A stretch of DNA of 12,209 nucleotides from Bacteroidota bacterium (GTDB lineage Bacteria; Bacteroidota; Bacteroidia; NS11-12g; UBA955). Location: the NCBI GenBank assembly GCA_008081305.1, contig VMCP01000052.1, positions 1 through 12,209 of the forward strand, given 5' to 3'. Below are positions 5,384 to 11,426 of the stretch, piece by piece. Under the pieces are notes generated by a model that was not told the origin of the DNA, ran no database searches, and saw only the letters and a list, made by a program, of their open reading frames with translations. The first letter of the stretch is position 1. Every line of letters begins with the position of its first letter. Made by a program: the position numbers and the translations under genes.

Positions 5384-7315
5384 TTATTGGGCATCAATCC
5401 ATTGTTCCATGATTTCATCATGTTGCTTTTGTATCGATTCTCTTTCGTTAGACCTTTTTTGATGCTCTTGGGTCAACTCCCACACTTTATCTGCATCTGA
5501 AGCAATCTCAGGTTCTAATAATTGTGACTCGGTTTTTTTAATGGTTTCATCGAGTGTATTCAGTTTTTGCTCAAACTTTGCCATTTCCTGTTCCCAGTGT
5601 CGCAGCTTATTTTTTGATACCGTGGTCGGTTTTATTTTTGATTTATCATTACCAACCTCCTCTTTCTTGGTTTGAGGAGTTTGAACAGCTGAATTCACAG
5701 AAGTTATCGCCTCTTTTTCACGTTTTTCCATCCATTCCTTGTACTCGTCATACGTACCAGGATATTCCTTGATTTTACCGTCTTCTATCCACCATACTTT
5801 TGTTGCTACCCGACTTATAAACGTTCGGTCATGAGATACAAACAATACCGTTCCCGCATAGTTATCAAGCGACTCTGCTAAAACCGATGAGGAAAACATA
5901 TCCAAATGGTTAGTAGGCTCATCAAGAAGTAAAAAATTGGATTGTGTAATCAAGGTTTTAGCAAGCGCTAACCTTGATTTTTCACCTCCTGAGAGGACCT
6001 TGACTTTCTTGAAGACATCTTCACCGGTGAATAAAAAGCAACCCAACACCGTTCGAAGCTCCTTTTCGGTATATTCTGAACTAACGGTTCCTATTTCATT
6101 TAAGAGGTCGTTTTTAAGATTCAACGCTTCCAGCTGATGCTGAGCAAAAAATGCTGATTCAACATTCCATCCCTCCTCTATGCTACCAGTGTGTGGTTCA
6201 TTGCCTACGAGCATCCTCAAGAGTGTCGACTTTCCCTTTCCATTGGCACCAATTAAGGCTATTTTATCACCCCTGATAACCTGAGCTTCTGCATTCTGAA
6301 GAATCTCTAAATCGCCATAACTTTTTCCTACATCTTTCAAGTCAACTACGACTTTACCAGACTTAATACGGATATTGAATTTTATGTCAAAATCACGGGT
6401 CTCTTTTTCTTGAAGCTCAATCCGATCCATCTTTTCAAGCTGCTTCACCCTACTTTGAACTGCCGCCGCTTTGGAAGCTTTGTAACGAAAACGAGAGATA
6501 AAATTCATCTGTTGCTTGATGAAATCCTGTTGATTTTCAAACTGCCGCTGAAGCAATTCATCGCGCTCCTCTTTTTGCTCTAAATAATTATTGAAATTCC
6601 CTTTGTAATGGAATATTTGTTGATGCGCAACCTCGGCTATTCTGTTCACCGTACGATTTAAAAAATATCGGTCATGAGAAACAATAACATATGTTCCTTG
6701 GTACTCTTGCAAATAGCCCTCCAACCACTGAATGGTGGGTAAGTCTAAATGGTTCGTTGGTTCGTCCAATAGTAGTAAATCCGGAGCCATCAATAACAAG
6801 CGACCCAAAATCGCACGCATTCTCCATCCTCCACTCAGCTCTTTCAATGGCCTTCCTAACCAATCGGTTGGAAAACCCAAACCCTCTAGGATTTTTTCAC
6901 CTTGAGATTGCCAATCATACCCGCCAAGTTGACCAAATTGCTCTTGAACTTCACCTAATCTATTTAGGCGTTGCTCATCATCGTAGTTGGTTTCTATTTC
7001 TTTTAATAATTGATGGATTTCTGTATCCAACTTGACTAAGTCCTCTCTGCCAGACAAAACCACATCTCGAACGGACTCATCAAATTCAACACTAAGCAGA
7101 TCCTGGTTTAAAAATCCAATTTTCAACTGATTGGATTTTGACATTTGGCCTTCTCGAAGCTCATATTCTCCCGAAATGAGCCTCAGCAAGGTAGATTTAC
7201 CGGTTCCATTCAAACCAACCAACCCGATTTTTTCACTCGGCTTTATATGCCAATTTGCATTTCGATATAAGTATCGACCCGCAAACTCAAAGGAAAAGTC
7301 GGTTAGAGCTAACAC
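5384..7315 (-). CDS. ABC-F family ATPase (Uup/YheS-like translation factor)
   Basis: A 643-residue soluble protein with two fused ABC ATPase domains and no membrane segments. Domain 1 has Walker A GLNGTGKS (34-41), signature LSGGW (160-164), Walker B with DEPTNHLD (184-191) and an SHD switch at 213-215. A charged linker at about 240-305 (P-site tRNA interaction motif) follows. Domain 2 has GANGKGKS (356-363), LSGGE (441-445) and DEPTNHLD (465-472). A C-terminal coiled coil occupies about 570-640, after a polar spacer. ABC-F proteins bind the ribosomal E site and relieve stalled states; some protect against antibiotics, but nothing here shows that. The C-terminal coiled coil and length fit Uup/YheS better than EttA. 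The start is a GTG at 7315; an in-frame TAA lies 7 codons upstream with no ATG between. Confidence 0.93.
   Translation of the reverse strand: MLALTDFSFEFAGRYLYRNANWHIKPSEKIGLVGLNGTGKSTLLRLISGEYELREGQMSKSNQLKIGFLNQDLLSVEFDESVRDVVLSGREDLVKLDTEIHQLLKEIETNYDDEQRLNRLGEVQEQFGQLGGYDWQSQGEKILEGLGFPTDWLGRPLKELSGGWRMRAILGRLLLMAPDLLLLDEPTNHLDLPTIQWLEGYLQEYQGTYVIVSHDRYFLNRTVNRIAEVAHQQIFHYKGNFNNYLEQKEERDELLQRQFENQQDFIKQQMNFISRFRYKASKAAAVQSRVKQLEKMDRIELQEKETRDFDIKFNIRIKSGKVVVDLKDVGKSYGDLEILQNAEAQVIRGDKIALIGANGKGKSTLLRMLVGNEPHTGSIEEGWNVESAFFAQHQLEALNLKNDLLNEIGTVSSEYTEKELRTVLGCFLFTGEDVFKKVKVLSGGEKSRLALAKTLITQSNFLLLDEPTNHLDMFSSSVLAESLDNYAGTVLFVSHDRTFISRVATKVWWIEDGKIKEYPGTYDEYKEWMEKREKEAITSVNSAVQTPQTKKEEVGNDKSKIKPTTVSKNKLRHWEQEMAKFEQKLNTLDETIKKTESQLLEPEIASDADKVWELTQEHQKRSNERESIQKQHDEIMEQWIDAQ
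5948..5979. repeat. Inverted repeat with 10-bp arms inside the ABC-F gene
   Basis: AATCAAGGTT (5948-5957) and AACCTTGATT (5970-5979) are perfect complements. Within the 12-nt spacer, AGC (5960-5962) can pair with GCT (5967-5969) across the loop AAGC, so the ABC-F mRNA could form a 13-bp stem with a small bulge. It covers codons just after the second LSGGE signature. Confidence 0.7.
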
Positions 7316-7319
7316 GCTG

Positions 7320-7327
7320 CAAAATTG
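7320..7327 (-). promoter_or_regulatory. Probable -7 promoter element of the ABC-F gene
   Basis: On the minus strand this reads CAATTTTG, matching TAnnTTTG except for the first base. It lies exactly 4 nt before the GTG start at 7315, the same spacing as the lipoprotein gene, which would make the mRNA leaderless. It lies in the 65-bp gap after the GNAT gene; I see no convincing hairpin or other element in the rest of that gap. Confidence 0.45.
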
Positions 7328-7380
7328 GGTTCTTTAATGCAGAAATTTAAATCTAAAATAAAATTGAAGTTGAGAACGAG

Positions 7381-7863
7381 CTAACGATTCCAAATCATCA
7401 CAAAATCATTCATGAAATAACCATTACCGATATCAAAATCATCCACTTTTTCAATAACAAACCCCAATTTGAAATAAAAATTAATGGCTTTATAATTCTG
7501 CCTGTTTACTTGTAGTCGAATACAATCAATTGGATGTTCATCTACAATGAATTTAAATAGCGCGGAACCCAAACCAGTGCGTTGCTTTTGGGTCAATACA
7601 TAGAACTTATTTAGAAACCAATCCCCTGTCCCTTCCTCCTTGATAGAAATAAATCCGAGTTCATTTCCTTCGGATTCGATGATGTAGAAAATATGTCCTT
7701 CCTCATGCTGATTTTGAAGACTATTGATATCATACATCCACTGTAGCATATAGTCAACTTGCTCATTACCTATGATGGGTACGTAGTGCTCATTCCATAT
7801 TACAGTGGCTAATTCATTAATCTTAACAAATTGCTCGACACGGTTTGCTCGTATAATGTTCAT
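7381..7863 (-). CDS. GNAT-family N-acetyltransferase
   Basis: With the start chosen here the protein has 160 residues, the usual length of a single-domain GNAT enzyme, which transfers an acetyl group from acetyl-CoA to an amine. The acetyl-CoA pyrophosphate loop is QRTGLG at 94-99, following the strand NKFYVL (85-90). The C-terminal signature NRQNYKAINFYFKLGF (120-135) is the typical last helix and strand. The substrate (antibiotic, protein N-terminus or small amine) cannot be told. The frame is open to 7977, but that extension is antisense to the ABC gene and lacks GNAT character. The ATG at 7863 opens directly into the first GNAT strand (NIIRAN); the ATG at 7884 would add seven residues. 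No strong promoter element is seen; TATTTTTTG at 7919-7911 (minus), inside the divergent gene, is one base too long. Confidence 0.85.
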   Translation of the reverse strand: MNIIRANRVEQFVKINELATVIWNEHYVPIIGNEQVDYMLQWMYDINSLQNQHEEGHIFYIIESEGNELGFISIKEEGTGDWFLNKFYVLTQKQRTGLGSALFKFIVDEHPIDCIRLQVNRQNYKAINFYFKLGFVIEKVDDFDIGNGYFMNDFVMIWNR

Positions 7864-7881
7864 ATACTCGTACGAATATCC

Positions 7882-7889
7882 CATTTTTG
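7882..7889 (+). promoter_or_regulatory. Possible -7 promoter element of the ABC ATPase-trmN6 operon
   Basis: CATTTTTG matches TAnnTTTG except for the first base and lies 8 nt before the ATG at 7898. The gap to the divergent GNAT gene is only 34 bp, so upstream promoter DNA must overlap the GNAT 5' coding end. Confidence 0.4.
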
Positions 7890-7897
7890 CATGAAGG

Positions 7898-8605
7898 ATG
7901 TCGCTCGTTGCAAAAAATATTGAAATCTCATTTTCTCGGGGGAAATCTACACTGATATTGCATAAGGCAATTTCCATTCAAGTCAATGACAAGGATATTT
8001 GTCTTTTAGCAGGTGCAAATGGCGTAGGTAAATCCTTGTTATTAAAAACATTGATAGGTATAAATCCTTTATTGAATGGTGAGATTTTGATCGATGGTGA
8101 AAAATACACCAATAACGAAACCCAACCCGGTTTAATCAGCTACCTATCGGCAGCATCACCTAGCGTGGAACTAATGAGTGTGCTTGAGGTTGTGCTTTCT
8201 GCACAGAGAAATCAGTCTTGGTTCGGAAAGGAAACAGAGTTAATTATACAAAAGGCCAAATCTGAACTTAACTTTTGTGGAGTTAAGCACCTCTCAGAAG
8301 CTTCATTTGTAAAACTATCCGATGGCGAAAAACAAAAAGTAATGCTGGCCCGCTCATTGTTTCAAAATACAAAATATGTGCTGCTCGATGAACCAACGGC
8401 CTTTCTGGATTATCCATCAAAAGTTGAATTTTGGGAACTTATCCGAAAACGTTCAGAAATGAATAATCAAGGATTCTTGGTTTGTAGCCATGATCTTCAT
8501 GTTGCCTTACCACGAGTTGATCGAATGTATTTACTGAGAAAAGATGGAATGGAAGAATACCCTAATCCAAGGGATTTCAACCCCAATGAATGGGATGGAC
8601 AATGA
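7898..8605 (+). CDS. Orphan ABC transporter ATPase, FecE-like
   Basis: A 235-residue single ABC ATPase. Walker A is GANGVGKS at 39-46, with Leu instead of the usual Thr next. The signature is LSDGE (140-144) rather than LSGGQ, Walker B is YVLLDEPT (160-167), the D-loop LD is at 170-171 and the switch histidine is His198 in CSHD. The LSDGE signature and overall spacing resemble FecE-type ATPases of Bacteroidota iron-siderophore, haem or cobalamin importers. The usual Q-loop glutamine is not visible: SYLSAASPSV (81-90) occupies that place. No permease or binding protein is nearby, so its transporter, if any, is encoded elsewhere. Its last codons overlap the start of the tRNA methyltransferase gene (ATGA at 8602-8605), implying translational coupling. 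Transport substrate is unknown; a non-transport role cannot be excluded. Confidence 0.85.
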   Translation: MSLVAKNIEISFSRGKSTLILHKAISIQVNDKDICLLAGANGVGKSLLLKTLIGINPLLNGEILIDGEKYTNNETQPGLISYLSAASPSVELMSVLEVVLSAQRNQSWFGKETELIIQKAKSELNFCGVKHLSEASFVKLSDGEKQKVMLARSLFQNTKYVLLDEPTAFLDYPSKVEFWELIRKRSEMNNQGFLVCSHDLHVALPRVDRMYLLRKDGMEEYPNPRDFNPNEWDGQ

Positions 8606-9336
8606 GAAAACCATTTGAATTCAAGAACTTTATTATTCATCAAGAATCTGTTAGTCTGCCTGTAAATACCGACAGTGTTCTGTTTGGTGCTTTAACGAAT
8701 TTCAACAAACCAACTAACATCTATGATATGGGAACAGGTACGGGATTACTCATGTTTATGATGAGTCAAAAATACCCGAATTCGAACATCATTGGTTTCG
8801 AAAATGACCATGATTCTTTGTCATGTGTTGAACAAAACATCTCATTAAACCCTAGGTTTTCTAATCTCGAAGTTAAGTCTTTCAATTGGTGGGATATGCA
8901 ACCAGATAAGCCCGCTCAAGCCATTATTTGTAATCCTCCATTTTTTTTTAATCAATTATCATCTAACGATACCAAACGCTCCATCTCAAGACATTTAAAG
9001 GAATATGATTTATTCTACTTGTTGGAACGGATGAGTAAATGGTTAGCGCAAGACGGTGAAATCGCTTTTCTATTGCCGTTTGAACAAGACGTCTATGCTG
9101 AATACAAAGAGGTACTTAATAAATCCCAAGTACACATTGAGCAGGCCATAAAAATCAAGGCCCATTCGGAAAAAGATTTTCATCTTTGGTTTATCTTCGG
9201 GAAGAAATCTTCAAGGAATTTGGGTAAAAATCCCATTCAGGATTTAGTAGTTTATGAAAGACCTGGTGGTCCATTCACAGTGGAATCTAGACACCTACTG
9301 AGCCCATTTCTTCAGGATAGAGCTTTAGGGATCTAA
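8602..9336 (+). CDS. trmN6: tRNA1(Val) A37 N6-methyltransferase, TrmN6/YfiC family
   Basis: A 244-residue Rossmann-fold methyltransferase using S-adenosylmethionine. It starts FEFKNFIIHQ, then PVNTDSVLFGA at 20-30, corresponding to the family segment usually read as KVGTDGVLLGA. The SAM-binding loop is DMGTGTGLL at 42-50, and the amino-group methyltransferase motif NPPF is at 111-114. The E. coli family member methylates N6 of adenine 37 in tRNA-Val1; the same role here is inferred. I chose the ATG at 8602, which forms an ATGA overlap with the upstream ATPase stop. The in-frame ATG at 8590 would add four residues without family resemblance. Length fits the family. Coupling to an ABC ATPase has no obvious functional meaning. 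The 51-bp gap downstream holds the next gene's promoter element and no clear terminator. Confidence 0.88.
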   Translation: MRKPFEFKNFIIHQESVSLPVNTDSVLFGALTNFNKPTNIYDMGTGTGLLMFMMSQKYPNSNIIGFENDHDSLSCVEQNISLNPRFSNLEVKSFNWWDMQPDKPAQAIICNPPFFFNQLSSNDTKRSISRHLKEYDLFYLLERMSKWLAQDGEIAFLLPFEQDVYAEYKEVLNKSQVHIEQAIKIKAHSEKDFHLWFIFGKKSSRNLGKNPIQDLVVYERPGGPFTVESRHLLSPFLQDRALGI

Positions 9337-9365
9337 ACTAAAATCATTATCCCGTTGTTCTATTG

Positions 9366-9373
9366 TATATTCG
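9366..9373 (+). promoter_or_regulatory. Possible -7 promoter element of the PspC-domain gene
   Basis: TATATTCG matches TAnnTTTG with one C for T, 14 nt before the ATG at 9388, the longest spacing of the set. It would let the small gene be transcribed apart from the methyltransferase. The nearby TTG at 9355-9357 is too close to act as a -33 box. Confidence 0.45.
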
Positions 9374-9387
9374 TTTAGATAACTAAC

Positions 9388-9606
9388 ATGAATTGGATTA
9401 AGTATGCATTGGAAAAATCACTTTTTGGGGTGTGCTCACAGCTCGGAGAGAAAATGAATATTTCCACCAAAAGCGTACGGTTGTCTTTTATTTATGCTAG
9501 TTTCTTTACCCTAGGCTCACCCATCATATTTTATTTGGTAGCGGCCTTTTGGTATAACGTCAAGACCTACTCTCAGGAACGTAGAACCCGTGTTTGGGAT
9601 CTTTAA
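9388..9606 (+). CDS. Small PspC-domain membrane protein
   Basis: A 72-residue protein that is essentially one PspC domain. The hallmark FGVCSQLGEKMNIS at 13-26 corresponds to the family pattern G-V-C-x-G-L-A-x-x-x-x-I/D, followed by VRLSFIY and one hydrophobic segment at about 33-54 (SFIYASFF to AAFWYN). A short polar, basic tail ends the protein. In E. coli PspC is an inner-membrane sensor partner in the phage-shock response to envelope stress. The short single-domain forms common in Bacteroidota are poorly characterised, so regulation of envelope stress here is only an inference. No pspA or pspB is nearby. The segment has Ser-Gln where many family members have Gly-Leu. Its TAA interleaves by 4 nt with the stop of the convergent DUF6029 gene. 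Confidence 0.8.
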   Translation: MNWIKYALEKSLFGVCSQLGEKMNISTKSVRLSFIYASFFTLGSPIIFYLVAAFWYNVKTYSQERRTRVWDL

Positions 9607-11330
9607 AAGTTACTACTTACCGTAAATCGAATTCCACTAAAAGCCGGCTCAACTCGGCAAATTCCACCCGAACAGTTGACTCCCTCCTGTTGTTTTAAAT
9701 AGGATAAGGTGTAGAAACTATTGTTGTGGTTATAACTAAAGAAGAACATAGGGTAATGCAATACAGCGTCTTCTATAATCATCCGATCGTAGCGATGAGG
9801 CTGAACATTTACCATATCCCCTATTGACATAGACCATTCTTTATTGAAATAATATTCCACTAATACATTAGCAAATGAACCTTGGTCCCTATCGGTATTT
9901 AGATATTGCGCTTCTATGCGCAAACTCTTATCCTTACCGATTTTATGTAGCCACTCCGCAAATGGTGTAATGGTGTAAACGTCTTCATACTCTGGCTCTT
10001 GTTCGTAACGCGCTTGATTATAGAAGATGCTTTGAAGGCCTAACTTCAGCTTATCCTCACCAATATTTTGAATTAATTGAATGTTATATTCTCGAAAAAG
10101 TTGAATGGGCTTCATGCTCATCGATGAGGAATCGAACATTCCGTTGGAAGCAAGAGATTGAACATAACTCGCGTTCGCTAATATTCGTGTTCCGCGGTTG
10201 ATCTTACATGTCAACTCCCCTTGAATACCATTTTCTCCTAAATCTTGTGCAGGGGCATTATAACGCGCCATCAAGCGGTATGAGTTTTGCTTGGTCAAGC
10301 TAGGAAGGTAACTAATGAGTCCGTTGAGCAAACCCTCTCTAGGAGAAGTACGCAATGGAAAATGATCAACATGACGCAACTGAAGATTCAAGCCCAATGA
10401 TACTCGGTTTGGAACCGTTCTTCCATTGGGTAATTTTCTCTTTCCAAACTTAAACCTCTTTCCCCATCCCACGGTTCCGTAAAACACTTTACCATCTTTA
10501 AGAATTAACTTATTATTAAAGTCCAAAATGGCCTCTGGCGTTTTATAATTTGCTTCACCTCCAATGCTAAAGTTTCCAATATCGTAATTGAAATATCCGT
10601 TAAATCCGTACACATTGTACTTCGGGAAAAACCAATCTTTCTCTTCATAAGATTGAACGATGGATACCAATTCCTGCATGGTTGCGCGGTCAATATTTCT
10701 GTTCAATGCAGAAGCACCTAGATTCAAACCTCCAAACTTTGCATTTTCGCCTATATTGACACGACCTTCTAGGTTTATTCCGCTGATAACCTGTGGAGTA
10801 TAACTAAAGCGTGTCCCGCTGTTTTGATTTCCTTTTTGATTTCCAGAAAAGGCTTTTAACCTCCAATCGTCATTGATGTCATACATTAAACGTATTCCTT
10901 GGATGGAATAATCCAACCCTAGTTGACGCTGTTCATAGGCACGAAATAAGACGCCAGAACCAAACTGATCATAAAATGAACCAACCGTTATATTTAGATC
11001 TTTCAACTGCTTACTAGCCTGCCAAAATCCTATACCATGATCCGTGTATGCACTTTGAGGATCCAAAAGCGGTGAGTTGTTAAAGGCATCAAACCGCATG
11101 GTAAAATTGTATCCATTTCTACGATACTGCATAAATAACCAAGCGTCTACACTCGCTGTATTTTCGAGGTAGACACGGGTATTAGCACCGATTCTGTCGT
11201 CACGTATATATTTTTGGTAATTCAATAAAAGATTACCGCTGAATTGACCTTTATCTTCTTGCTTGGTTTGTGATTTTAGCGCTGCTGTAGCTACTAGCAA
11301 TACTAAAAATGCCGTGAATCGCTGCATCAT
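9603..11330 (-). CDS. DUF6029-family outer-membrane beta-barrel protein
   Basis: A 575-residue exported protein. The chosen start at 11330 (or the adjacent ATG at 11327) gives a signal peptide: MMQRF, a hydrophobic run to about residue 18, and a probable cut near KSQ at about residues 20-22. The longer frame from 11393 would hide the signal sequence behind about 21 residues. The rest alternates hydrophobic and polar residues with many Tyr, Phe and Asn, as in beta strands. It has recurrent patterns such as SVDAWLFMQYRRNGYNFTMRFDAF, cited here only in part (VDAWLFMQYR), and ends in Phe (TVSSNF), typical of outer-membrane barrels. From memory it fits DUF6029, a Bacteroidota family without known function. 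No TonB plug domain and no T9SS sorting domain are seen. A role as porin or structural envelope protein is possible but unproven. Confidence 0.8.
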   Translation of the reverse strand: MMQRFTAFLVLLVATAALKSQTKQEDKGQFSGNLLLNYQKYIRDDRIGANTRVYLENTASVDAWLFMQYRRNGYNFTMRFDAFNNSPLLDPQSAYTDHGIGFWQASKQLKDLNITVGSFYDQFGSGVLFRAYEQRQLGLDYSIQGIRLMYDINDDWRLKAFSGNQKGNQNSGTRFSYTPQVISGINLEGRVNIGENAKFGGLNLGASALNRNIDRATMQELVSIVQSYEEKDWFFPKYNVYGFNGYFNYDIGNFSIGGEANYKTPEAILDFNNKLILKDGKVFYGTVGWGKRFKFGKRKLPNGRTVPNRVSLGLNLQLRHVDHFPLRTSPREGLLNGLISYLPSLTKQNSYRLMARYNAPAQDLGENGIQGELTCKINRGTRILANASYVQSLASNGMFDSSSMSMKPIQLFREYNIQLIQNIGEDKLKLGLQSIFYNQARYEQEPEYEDVYTITPFAEWLHKIGKDKSLRIEAQYLNTDRDQGSFANVLVEYYFNKEWSMSIGDMVNVQPHRYDRMIIEDAVLHYPMFFFSYNHNNSFYTLSYLKQQEGVNCSGGICRVEPAFSGIRFTVSSNF

Positions 11331-11340
11331 AATGACTGTG

Positions 11341-11348
11341 CAAATATG
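11341..11348 (-). promoter_or_regulatory. Probable -7 promoter element of the DUF6029 gene
   Basis: On the minus strand this reads CATATTTG, matching TAnnTTTG except for the first base, 10 nt before the ATG at 11330. It lies downstream of the GTG-type or ATG starts of the longer frame (to 11393), which supports the shorter protein. Confidence 0.5.
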
Positions 11349-11409
11349 CAAAAAACCTTCCACACCCTCGCTTTTGAGAACGGAATGAACCATAAAGAGA
11401 TAAACACGT

Positions 11410-11417
11410 TATTTTTG
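11410..11417 (+). promoter_or_regulatory. -7 promoter element of miaB
   Basis: TATTTTTG is a perfect match to TAnnTTTG, 9 nt before the miaB ATG at 11427, the same spacing as in the prenyl synthase operon. No clear -33 TTG lies at the usual distance. Together with the DUF6029 element it occupies the 96-bp divergent gap. Confidence 0.6.
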
Positions 11418-11426
11418 TGATTATAT

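Noticed and set aside
6691..7035. 114-residue plus-strand open frame inside the ABC-F gene
   Set aside because: Antisense shadow of the conserved first ATPase domain with no start signals or domain.
7864..7977. 38-residue N-terminal extension of the GNAT protein
   Set aside because: It is antisense to the first strands of the ABC ATPase and the GNAT fold begins at NIIRAN after the ATG at 7863. Kept only as a low-level alternative in the findings.
8590..8601. Earlier ATG for the TrmN6 gene
   Set aside because: The four extra residues do not resemble the family, and the ATG at 8602 makes a standard ATGA overlap.
11331..11393. 21-residue N-terminal extension of the DUF6029 protein
   Set aside because: It would bury the signal peptide and lies across the -7 element at 11348-11341.
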